A stretch of DNA of 14,447 bases, from positions 1-14,447 of the forward strand of contig CAIKKO010000271.1 of NCBI GenBank assembly GCA_903828025.1, given 5' to 3'. Positions within the stretch are counted from its first letter, which is position 1, and every line of letters begins with the position of its first letter. Origin of the DNA: an uncultured Sphingomonadales bacterium (GTDB taxonomy: Bacteria; Pseudomonadota; Alphaproteobacteria; Sphingomonadales; Sphingomonadaceae). The position numbers and the translations under genes are program-made. The notes under the pieces were generated by a model that was not told the origin of the DNA, made no database searches, and saw nothing but the letters and a program-made list of their open reading frames with translations. This document shows positions 1 through 6,457 of this stretch, in pieces.

Positions 1-125
1 GCAATCACGGCGGATTATCGAGCTGGTTAGAAAATAATTGCTTGGGATCTGGAGTGTTTTGATACAGAATAGAGAAGCACTCTTCATCGCATTAGTATTT
101 TGAATATCGTCCGAAAGGAAGCAAA

Positions 126-851
126 ATGACAGTACTAATTGCGATAATCGTCATAATGTTTTTCTTATTCGCGCTTGCTGGGGCCGCGCAGACCGCTAAA
201 CAGAACACAGCCGAAAACGACACGTTTATGGCTGCGCACAAGGGTTGGGACATCTATGCTTCGCCTTACGAACGGGGGGTTTTGGCTATAAACCAGGAAC
301 TCCGGAAGGCCGTTGTCGGAAAAATGAATGATTATGTAGACATAGCATGGTCCGATCTAAATTCAGTCGAAATAGAAAAAAATGGACAGTCTGTCCAACA
401 AACTAACCGAGGCTCACAGGTTATGGGTGCCGCTGTCGGTGCAGTTCTATTGGGACCACTTGGCTTATTGGTGGGCGGAGTGACTGGATCGAAAAGACAA
501 AAAGAAAGAATTAACGAGCTATCCCTTAAGCTGTTGATAGACAACAATAAATCACCAGTTCACCGCATCAGATTTTTCTATATGAAAAAAGCTGGTGTCG
601 CAAATAATAGCATACTCCTCAAGGAACCTGCTCGCAGACTAGAGCATTTTCATGCCCTATTTTCTAATGCAATAAAAAATGATCATAGGGAGACGTTTGA
701 CAAGCAGCCGCAAATCGGCTCAAGTGCAAGCCTAGAAGATCGCCTTGCCAAACTTTGGGAACTGCGACAAGCCGGTGCTCTAACCGAAATTGAATTTTCG
801 GCGCAGAAATCTGCCATACTCACACCCAATAAAAAATCGTTAGAATCCTAA
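126..851 (+). CDS. SHOCT-domain membrane-anchored protein of unknown function
   Basis: A 241-residue protein. Residues 2-21 form one hydrophobic helix with almost no N-terminal tail. Residues ~40-95 and ~130-180 look like the two halves of a beta-rich domain, with strand-like IYASPYERGVLAI and YVDIAWSDLNSVEIEK, split by a glycine-zipper-like hydrophobic insert (about 99-121, GAAVGAVLLGPLGLLVGG). Residues ~202-232 (LEDRLAKLWELRQAGALTEIEF) match the SHOCT domain, a short C-terminal module found in many bacterial membrane and cargo proteins. The start follows a good ribosome-binding site (AAGGAAG, 115-121). The gene is much more AT-rich than its neighbours and uses A/T-ending codons, which suggests recent acquisition. 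It converges on the DUF983 gene with 17 bases between stops. The SHOCT call is fairly sure; the role of the middle domain is unknown. Confidence 0.75.
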   Translation: MTVLIAIIVIMFFLFALAGAAQTAKQNTAENDTFMAAHKGWDIYASPYERGVLAINQELRKAVVGKMNDYVDIAWSDLNSVEIEKNGQSVQQTNRGSQVMGAAVGAVLLGPLGLLVGGVTGSKRQKERINELSLKLLIDNNKSPVHRIRFFYMKKAGVANNSILLKEPARRLEHFHALFSNAIKNDHRETFDKQPQIGSSASLEDRLAKLWELRQAGALTEIEFSAQKSAILTPNKKSLES

Positions 852-870
852 TTGGCTAATTAGTTATTTT
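848..870 (+). terminator. AT-rich hairpin with T-rich tail after the SHOCT gene
   Basis: CTAATT (848-853), a four-base loop GGCT, and AATTAG (858-863) form a six-pair but AT-rich stem, followed by TTATTTT. It overlaps the stop codon of the upstream gene. The stem is weak, so it is only a plausible intrinsic terminator for the plus-strand gene; it lies between two convergent genes. Confidence 0.35.
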
Positions 871-1270
871 AATTTTCTTCTGTTTCTGACCAGCTTTTCT
901 TAGTCCCCGCCTCCATCGCGTGGTTCACATATTGCGAGGCAGCGAGCCAGCCCTTGAACGGGCGCAAGGTGGCAATGCAGCCGAGCAGGAGGATCGGCAG
1001 CGAAGTGAACACGTGGACCCACCACGGCGGATCGAACCGCACCTGCACATAGACCACCACGAAGACCAGCGGGAATGCGGTGATGCACAGCGAGAAGAAC
1101 GCGGGGCCATCATCGGTCTGCGCATAGCTGAAATCGAGCCCGCAGACGTCGCACGTCTTGGCGAGTTTGAGCCAGCCGCCGAACATGTGCCCCTTGCCGC
1201 AGCGCGGGCACTTGCCTTGCCAGCCACAGCGCACGATCCACGCCAGCTTCGGGTTTGAAATCAGAGCCAT
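869..1270 (-). CDS. DUF983 family small membrane protein with two CxxC motifs
   Basis: A 133-residue protein of the DUF983 family. Two CxxC pairs (CPRC at 21-24 and CDVC at 40-43) form a probable zinc ribbon, followed by two membrane helices (about 57-78 and 86-103). The conserved middle reads DDGPAFF. The family has no established function. It lies 63 bases downstream of emrB on the same strand and may be read through from that operon, although an own promoter cannot be excluded. An AAGGA stands about ten bases before the ATG. The last ~11 residues (TKKSWSETEEN) are coded by AT-rich sequence unlike the rest of the gene, so the C-terminus may have been replaced when foreign DNA inserted next to it. 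Confidence 0.85.
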   Translation of the reverse strand: MALISNPKLAWIVRCGWQGKCPRCGKGHMFGGWLKLAKTCDVCGLDFSYAQTDDGPAFFSLCITAFPLVFVVVYVQVRFDPPWWVHVFTSLPILLLGCIATLRPFKGWLAASQYVNHAMEAGTKKSWSETEEN

Positions 1271-1333
1271 GGCGGATGTGTCCTTGCCTGCGAAGCCTGG
1301 CGGATAGACCTCCCGACGACTGCCAGCAATCGC

Positions 1334-2890
1334 TTAGTGGTCGGCGGAGGCAGCCTGCATCGGCGGTCCGCCTTGCGCAGGCACCCCTGCCTTGACGAAA
1401 AACAGCACCGGAATCGCCGCCCAGCAGAGCAGCGCCATCAGGTAGAAATCATCGAGGTAGCCGATCATCACCGCTTGCTTGTTCACCACTCCGTCGACCA
1501 CGCGCATCCCCGCTTCCGACACGCCGCCATAAGCGGTGATCCGGTCGAGATCGAACGGCACGCTCAGCCGCGTGATCCGCGCGCCAAGCTCGGCATGGTT
1601 GATCTGGACATTGCGCGCGAGCATGAACGTGCACACCGCAATCCCGATCGAGGCACCGATCGAGCGGAACAGGTTCGTCAGCCCCGCGGCATCGGTGCGC
1701 AAGTCTGGCGGCAGCGTGGCAAAGCCGATCAGATTGACCGGCATGATCGTGAAGCTGATGCCCACACCCTGAATCAGTCCGGTGATGAAAATCGGCAGCA
1801 TCGGCATATCGGGCGACCAGCCGGACATGAGCCACAGCGACCAGCCCGAAAGCCCAAGCCCGATCATCAGCGCGATGCGCGGGTCCATGCGCGTGATCCA
1901 ACGCCCGAGCAGAGTAATCGAAGCCAGCAGGCCGACCCCGCGCGGGGCCAGCAACCAGCCTGCATCGACCGCAGGATAGCCGTAGATCCCCTGAAGCAGC
2001 CCGGGCAGCAGCGCAAGCACAGCCATCATCACGCAGCCGATCAGAAACATGAACACCAGGCTGGCCACAAAATTGGCATCGGCAAACAGGCGTCCCGGGA
2101 ACAGCGGACGCTCTGTCGTGAAGAGGTGCACCATGGCCATCCAGCCGGTGCAGGCCCAGATCACGGCATACGTCACGACTTCCGCGCTGCCGAACCAGTC
2201 CTGCGACGGGCCGCGATCGAGCAGGAGCTGGAACGAGGCGAGCGCCAGCGCGACCAATAGCCAGCCGGTCAGGTCGATCGGGCGGCGCAAGGCCGTGGTG
2301 CGCGGCAGCAGCCACCACAGCACCAGCCCGGAGGCAATTCCGATGGGCACATTGATGTAAAACACCCAGCGCCACGAATAGCTTTCGGTGATGTAGCCTC
2401 CCAGCAGCGGCCCCGCGATGGGACCGAGCATGACGCCCTGCGTGAACAGCGCCATCATCTTCGGCCGCTCGTCTGCCGTGCTGGCGTTGAGCATCACGGT
2501 CTGCGCGAAGGGGGAAAGAAACGCGCCGCCAATCCCCTGAATGATGCGGAACGCCACCATCTGCCCCAGGTTCTGCGCGAGGCCGCACAGGATCGAGGCG
2601 GCTGTGAACGCCACGACCGACAGCGTGAACACGAGGCGGATGCCGAACCGATCAACCAGCCAGCCGCCCAGCGGCAGCGCCACGGCAGAGGCGAGCACAT
2701 AGCTCGTCAGCACCCAGCTGATCGTCTCCTGCGTGGCCGAGAGCGAGGCCTCCATGTGCGGCAGCGCGACATTGGCGATCGTGGTGTCGAGCACCTGCAT
2801 GACCATCGCTGCCATCACCGCGGTGAACAGCACCGGGCGATGCTTGACCCGCATGGTGGGCTGCTGTGCAGGACTATTTGTCGCCGACAT
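1334..2890 (-). CDS. emrB: DHA2-family drug efflux MFS transporter, EmrB type
   Basis: A 518-residue integral inner-membrane transporter of the 14-helix DHA2 family of the major facilitator superfamily, the proton-driven pump of EmrAB-type systems. Visible motifs: LDTTIANVALP in helix 1 (residues 34-44, motif D1), GWLVDRFGIR (motif A, about 76-85), and the antiporter motif C GVMLGPIAGPLLGG (about 152-165). The length is normal for the family. The ATG at 2890 overlaps the end of the emrA-like gene by 17 bases, so the two are probably translationally coupled; a second in-frame ATG (codon 13) is a less likely start. With the periplasmic adaptor upstream it should move hydrophobic toxic compounds outward through an outer-membrane TolC-type channel, which is not coded in this window. 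The actual substrates cannot be read from the sequence. Confidence 0.93.
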   Translation of the reverse strand: MSATNSPAQQPTMRVKHRPVLFTAVMAAMVMQVLDTTIANVALPHMEASLSATQETISWVLTSYVLASAVALPLGGWLVDRFGIRLVFTLSVVAFTAASILCGLAQNLGQMVAFRIIQGIGGAFLSPFAQTVMLNASTADERPKMMALFTQGVMLGPIAGPLLGGYITESYSWRWVFYINVPIGIASGLVLWWLLPRTTALRRPIDLTGWLLVALALASFQLLLDRGPSQDWFGSAEVVTYAVIWACTGWMAMVHLFTTERPLFPGRLFADANFVASLVFMFLIGCVMMAVLALLPGLLQGIYGYPAVDAGWLLAPRGVGLLASITLLGRWITRMDPRIALMIGLGLSGWSLWLMSGWSPDMPMLPIFITGLIQGVGISFTIMPVNLIGFATLPPDLRTDAAGLTNLFRSIGASIGIAVCTFMLARNVQINHAELGARITRLSVPFDLDRITAYGGVSEAGMRVVDGVVNKQAVMIGYLDDFYLMALLCWAAIPVLFFVKAGVPAQGGPPMQAASADH

Positions 2891-3959
2891 GCACCGTCAC
2901 TTGCGCGCTGAGCCCGGCGATCAGCGGGCGATCGCCGCTGCTGCTGTCAATCGCGATGCGCACCGGCACGCGCTGCGTTACTTTGACCCAGTTGCCCGTG
3001 GCGTTCTGCGCGGGCAGCACCGAGAATTCCGAGCCGGTGCCCGCGCCGATGCTGTCGACATGGCCCTTGAGCTTCAGTCCCGGATAAGCATCGAGCCGCA
3101 CGTCGGCTGGCTGCCCGGCGCGCATCCGGTTCAGATCGGTTTCCTTGAAATTGGCATCGACCCGCGCGCCGCCCTCGCGCACGATCGAAAGCATCGGCAC
3201 CCCGGTGAACACCATCTGTCCGATCTGCAGGCGCGAGACTTGCGTGACGCGGCCAGAGACCGGCGCGCGCACTTCGGTGCGGGCGAGGTCGAGCGCGGCC
3301 TTGGCGCGGGTCGCCTGCGCCGAGGCGATCTGCGGATTGAGCCCGGGCACTTGCGCGCCGTCGGCCAGCTGCGCCTGCGCCTTGGCGACTTCGGCGGTCA
3401 CCGAGGCCAGCCGGTCGCGCGCCGCAGCCACGGCATGCTGCGCCTCGTCCATCCGCGCACGGGTGTTGAAGCCCTTGTCGAGCAGCGCCTTCTCGCGCAC
3501 GAATTGCGATTCCGCCAGCGCCAGATCATCACGCGCCCCGGCGATATCGGCGGCATTGGCCCCGACTTCGGCAGTGAGCGCGGTCACGTGCGCCTGCGCG
3601 CTGGCGATCTGCGCGTCGGCCTGCCGGATCGCGACCTGAAACGAGGCAGGATCAATGCGGAACAGCACGTTGCCGACCTTGACCTGCTGGTTCTCGCGCA
3701 CGTTGACCGAAACGACCAGCCCGTTCACCTCGCCCGCAATCGAGACGATATCCTGCTTCACATAGGCGTTGTCGGTTGAGACGGTATCGGGGCTGCCGAA
3801 CCAGTAGACCAGCGCGCCGCCCAGAATCAGCAGGGGCACGAGGAACATCGCGATGAGCCGCAGCAGCTTGGCGCGGGTGCGCCCGGCGCGCGCGGGTGCG
3901 GCTTCGGCGGCGGCGATCTCGCCTTGGCTGACGGGCTTGAACGGATCGGCCTCAGCCAT
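2874..3959 (-). CDS. emrA: HlyD/EmrA-family periplasmic adaptor subunit
   Basis: A 361-residue membrane fusion protein. A cytoplasmic tail (1-32) leads into one membrane helix (about 33-53). The barrel-sandwich (lipoyl-like) halves lie around 62-105 (TDNAYVKQDIVSIAGEVNG, then VLFRIDP) and 225-260 (RAPVSGRV). Between them residues ~105-215 are Ala/Gln/Glu-rich and form the coiled-coil hairpin. GNWVKVTQRVPVRI near the C-terminus is the usual EmrA/HlyD_D23-like signature. It should bridge the EmrB-type pump to an outer-membrane channel. It overlaps the marR stop by eight bases upstream and emrB by 17 bases downstream, so the three genes form one tight operon. Confidence 0.93.
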   Translation of the reverse strand: MAEADPFKPVSQGEIAAAEAAPARAGRTRAKLLRLIAMFLVPLLILGGALVYWFGSPDTVSTDNAYVKQDIVSIAGEVNGLVVSVNVRENQQVKVGNVLFRIDPASFQVAIRQADAQIASAQAHVTALTAEVGANAADIAGARDDLALAESQFVREKALLDKGFNTRARMDEAQHAVAAARDRLASVTAEVAKAQAQLADGAQVPGLNPQIASAQATRAKAALDLARTEVRAPVSGRVTQVSRLQIGQMVFTGVPMLSIVREGGARVDANFKETDLNRMRAGQPADVRLDAYPGLKLKGHVDSIGAGTGSEFSVLPAQNATGNWVKVTQRVPVRIAIDSSSGDRPLIAGLSAQVTVHVGDK

Positions 3960-4431
3960 GCGCCGCTACCTTTTCTGTGAGAGCTTTTTCGGGCACCACT
4001 TTCTCGGGGGGCACTTCATCCAGCAGGTTGGCGCGGGCCCGCTCCAGCAGCGCCAGAAGCTGGTCCCGCTCGGCTTCGGCAAAGCCCTGCAGCGCCTCGT
4101 CAAACACTTCGGTGGCGCAGCCAAACAGTTCATCCAGCAGCGGGTCCGCCGCTTCGGTCAGAAACAGCCGCCAGACGCGGCGGTCGCAGGGATCGGCGCG
4201 GCGCTCGACCATTCCGGCTTTCTCCAGCCGGTCGATCATCCGCCCCGCCGTGATCGCTTCCACTTCCAGCCACTGCGCAAGCATGCCCTGATTGATCCCC
4301 GGCGTGCGGCGCAGCGCGGCGAGCATGCGCCATTGCGGGCCGGTGACGCCGAAACGGCGGCTGACCACATCGAACCGCTTGCGCAGCAGGCGGCTCACGT
4401 CCGAGGTCAGGAAGGCGATGTTGTTCTGCAT
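3952..4431 (-). CDS. MarR-family transcriptional regulator of the efflux operon
   Basis: A winged helix-turn-helix repressor of 159 residues from the ATG at 4431. The core runs from TGPQWRMLAALRR (30-42) through the recognition helix region (about 57-70, EAITAGRMIDRLEKAG) to the wing RRADPCDRRVWRLFLT (77-92), all typical of MarR/EmrR proteins. The C-terminus has an extra Pro/Lys/Glu-rich tail. An in-frame TTG at 4467 would add 12 residues, but it lies upstream of the expected transcription start from the -10 box at 4457-4462, so the ATG at 4431 is the better start. The leader is then very short (about 20 bases) and has no clear ribosome-binding site. It most likely represses its own operon through the palindrome over the promoter. 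Its inducing ligand is unknown. Confidence 0.9.
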   Translation of the reverse strand: MQNNIAFLTSDVSRLLRKRFDVVSRRFGVTGPQWRMLAALRRTPGINQGMLAQWLEVEAITAGRMIDRLEKAGMVERRADPCDRRVWRLFLTEAADPLLDELFGCATEVFDEALQGFAEAERDQLLALLERARANLLDEVPPEKVVPEKALTEKVAAHG

Positions 4432-4442
4432 GCTGCATCTGC

Positions 4443-4460
4443 TAATAGCTATGCTTATTA
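4443..4460. promoter_or_regulatory. putative MarR operator palindrome
   Basis: TAATAGCTATGCTTATTA has perfect outer arms TAATA/TATTA around an eight-base centre that itself contains AGC-TAT-GCT. The size and AT-richness fit a MarR-type operator. It overlaps the -10 box and the predicted start of the marR promoter, so a bound dimer would block transcription. The assignment is inferred from position and symmetry. Confidence 0.5.
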
Positions 4461-4485
4461 TAGTCAAGACAGGCTAAAAGGGCAA
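4457..4485 (-). promoter_or_regulatory. sigma70-type promoter of the marR-emrAB operon
   Basis: Read on the minus strand, TTGCCC (4485-4480) and TATAAT (4462-4457) are separated by exactly 17 bases. The -10 box is perfect and the -35 box matches four of six bases of TTGACA. The predicted transcription start is near 4450, which leaves a leader of about 20 bases before the marR ATG at 4431. Confidence 0.65.
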
Positions 4486-4549
4486 AATTCCCTTCGCCCT
4501 CAGTACCCTTCGACAAGCCCGATTGCGCTCGCTAGGCTTCGGCCTGGGT

Positions 4550-4555
4550 GGAGGA
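4550..4555 (+). promoter_or_regulatory. ribosome-binding site of the acyltransferase gene
   Basis: GGAGGA lies eight bases before the ATG at 4564 and decides this start. The same frame stays open far upstream, through the marR region in the opposite direction, but has no comparable site there. Confidence 0.7.
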
Positions 4556-4563
4556 ACAACGGG

Positions 4564-5190
4564 ATGGATGCGGAAGCGCAAGCGATGGAGCAAGCTGGCC
4601 AAAGCGCCAGTCTGTCATCACGGCTGGTCAAACGGGCGCTGCTGGGGTTTTACCGGATGCAGGGCTGGAAAGCGCATGGCACGCCGCCGCCGGGCGGGCG
4701 CTATGTGATCATCGCCGCGCCGCACACCTCGAACTGGGATTTCGTCTACTTCCTCGGGCTGGTCAACGAGCTGGGAATCGACGCCAACTTCATGGCCAAG
4801 GACAGCCTGTTCCGCTGGCCGATGGGCGGCTTCATGCGCGATATGGGCGGCATTTCGATCGACCGTTCGGCCCGCAACAACGTGGTCGAGGCGATGATCG
4901 GCGAATTTGCCCGGCGCGACCGTTTCGCCCTCACCATCGCCCCCGAAGGCACGCGCAGCGCGGTGAACCAGTGGCGCACGGGCTTCTATCATATCGCGCT
5001 GGGGGCCGGGGTGCCGCTGGTGATCGGCATGATGGACTACGCCAAACGCACCGGCGGGCTCGGCCCGGCGATCATGCCGACGGGCGACTACAAGGCCGAT
5101 ATGCAGCAGGTCGCCGAAATCTACCAGAGCGTGACACCCAAGCATCCCGAGCGCGGGATCAAGGATTTTGCGGGGATGTTCGATGCTTGA
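4564..5190 (+). CDS. PlsC-like lysophospholipid acyltransferase family protein
   Basis: A 208-residue protein of the PlsC/LPLAT acyltransferase superfamily. The catalytic HX4D motif is APHTSNWDF (His54, Asp59). GGISIDRSARNN (95-106) matches the second family block, APEGTRS (126-132) the third, and GVPLVIGMMDY (149-159) the fourth. These enzymes transfer an acyl chain from acyl-CoA or acyl-ACP to a lysolipid or related acceptor at the membrane. The short length without an N-terminal membrane helix resembles the small 'acyltransferase' homologues rather than housekeeping PlsC, so the acceptor is unknown. It is the first gene of a run of three overlapping genes; its end overlaps the DUF1295 gene by eight bases. 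The open frame extends upstream to 3853, but only the ATG at 4564 has a good ribosome-binding site. Confidence 0.88.
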   Translation: MDAEAQAMEQAGQSASLSSRLVKRALLGFYRMQGWKAHGTPPPGGRYVIIAAPHTSNWDFVYFLGLVNELGIDANFMAKDSLFRWPMGGFMRDMGGISIDRSARNNVVEAMIGEFARRDRFALTIAPEGTRSAVNQWRTGFYHIALGAGVPLVIGMMDYAKRTGGLGPAIMPTGDYKADMQQVAEIYQSVTPKHPERGIKDFAGMFDA

Positions 5191-5968
5191 GAGCCTGCTG
5201 ATCAATGCCCTGTCGCTCGCCGTGCTTATGGCGCTGCTCGCGCGCATCGCCGCGCGGATCGGCGATGTGAGCTTCATCGACGCGGTGTGGGGCGGCGCGA
5301 TGGCGGCGCTGGCCGCGCTGTCGTGGGCGCAGCTGGGCGAGAAAGGCGCGCGCGCGAGCCTGATTGCGGCGATGGCCGTGCTCTGGGGCGCGCGGCTCGG
5401 CTGGCATCTCTACACCCGGTGGCGCGCGCATGGGGAGGACATTCGCTACGCCAAGATGCTCGGCAAGGCGCGGCGCGCGGGCAAATATGGCGCGGCGGCG
5501 GCGCAAGTGTTCGCAGTGCAGGCGGTGCTGCTCTACGTCACCTGCCTGCCCGCGCAGCTTGGCGTGCTGGCGAGCGGCGGCGCGGGCATCGGCGCGCTGG
5601 CCGCAGCGGGCGGCGCGCTGTGGCTGATCGGGTTTGCCTTCGAGACGATCGGTGATTGGCAGCTCACCCGCTTCCGCGCCGATCCGGCGAGCGCGGGCAA
5701 AGTGCTCGATACCGGGCTGTGGCGCTACACCCGCCATCCCAACTATTTCGGCGATGCCTGCGTGTGGTGGGGGATCTGGCTGGCGGCGGCGGAAGCGGGC
5801 TGGGTGGTCGCGCTGGTGGCGTTGCCGGGGCCGCTGTTCCTGACCTTCACGCTCACCCGCTGGTCGGGCAAGCCTTTGCTCGAAAAGGGCCTTGTCGCGC
5901 GGCGGCCGGGCTATGCCGATTATGTGCGGCGCACATCGGGGTTCCTGCCATGGCCGCCAAAGCGCTGA
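5183..5968 (+). CDS. DUF1295 family membrane protein (steroid 5-alpha-reductase-like)
   Basis: A 261-residue polytopic membrane protein. The C-terminal third carries the family signature TGLWRYTRHPNYFGD (177-191), followed by WWGIWL and the closing RRPGYADYVRRTSGFLPWPP (241-259). DUF1295 belongs to the clan of steroid 5-alpha-reductase C-terminal domains and isoprenylcysteine methyltransferases, so a reductase or methyltransferase acting on a lipid is possible, but the bacterial family is uncharacterised. The N-terminal half contains several helices and GDVSFIDAVWG (27-37), which is conserved in the family. The ATG at 5183 lies in the end of the acyltransferase gene; a TTG five codons earlier is less likely. 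It overlaps the next gene by 19 bases, so coupled translation is expected. Confidence 0.88.
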   Translation: MLESLLINALSLAVLMALLARIAARIGDVSFIDAVWGGAMAALAALSWAQLGEKGARASLIAAMAVLWGARLGWHLYTRWRAHGEDIRYAKMLGKARRAGKYGAAAAQVFAVQAVLLYVTCLPAQLGVLASGGAGIGALAAAGGALWLIGFAFETIGDWQLTRFRADPASAGKVLDTGLWRYTRHPNYFGDACVWWGIWLAAAEAGWVVALVALPGPLFLTFTLTRWSGKPLLEKGLVARRPGYADYVRRTSGFLPWPPKR

Positions 5969-6453
5969 CCCCGCGCGCATCGCTCGCCCCTGATCGCACC
6001 GAGCGCGTGCTCGGTGCGCTGGCGCTCGCTCTGCTGGTGGCGGCGCTCACGGCCATCGCGCGCGGCCATGCTGATTGGCCCGCCGTCAGCCTTGCGATCT
6101 GGGTGCATCTCGCCACCGTACTGGTTGCGCTGACGCTCACCCCGGTGATGCTGTGGCAGCCGCGCGGCACGCGGCGCCACCGCAAGCTGGGATATGTCTG
6201 GGTCGGCGCGATCGTGATCTCCGCGCTCGACAGCTTCTGGATCCGGCAGGTCAACCACGGCCAGTTCAGCTTGATCCACTTGCTCTCTGCCTTCACCGCC
6301 TTCCAGGCCCCGCTGATTGTGCGTTCGGCCCGCAGGCACGATCACGCGGGCCACCGCCGCGCGGTGCGCGCGCTGGTGATCGGCGGGCTGCTGACGGCGG
6401 GGGCGCTGACTTTCCCGTTCCACCGCATGCTGGGCGTCTGGCTGTTCGGGTGA
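5950..6453 (+). CDS. DUF2306 family membrane protein
   Basis: A 167-residue protein with about five membrane helices (near 20-37, 47-67, 81-98, 107-124 and 138-157). The histidine-containing loops RRHRKLGYVWVGAI (75-88) and FSLIHLLSAF (106-115), plus the later HDHAGHRRAVRAL, fit the DUF2306 family. Conserved histidines in or near membrane helices suggest metal or haem binding, but no function is established. The ATG at 5950 overlaps the DUF1295 gene by 19 bases; an in-frame extension upstream runs inside that gene and is not credible. It is the last gene of the plus-strand operon and ends four bases before the convergent nucleotidase gene, with no terminator visible between them. Confidence 0.8.
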   Translation: MAAKALTPRASLAPDRTERVLGALALALLVAALTAIARGHADWPAVSLAIWVHLATVLVALTLTPVMLWQPRGTRRHRKLGYVWVGAIVISALDSFWIRQVNHGQFSLIHLLSAFTAFQAPLIVRSARRHDHAGHRRAVRALVIGGLLTAGALTFPFHRMLGVWLFG

Positions 6454-6457
6454 GCGC

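Noticed and set aside
1..62. Possible C-terminal end of a gene upstream of the window
   Set aside because: All three plus frames are open from base 1 to stops at 28-37 or 60-62, too short to choose among them or to recognise a protein.
1337..2260. Long plus-strand frame opposite emrB
   Set aside because: An Arg/His/Gln/Asp-rich product with no domain, exactly opposite a clear transporter; typical shadow in GC-rich DNA.
3853..4563. N-terminal extension of the acyltransferase in the same open frame
   Set aside because: It lies antisense over marR and emrA, looks like translated GC-rich antisense, and the good ribosome-binding site is at 4550.
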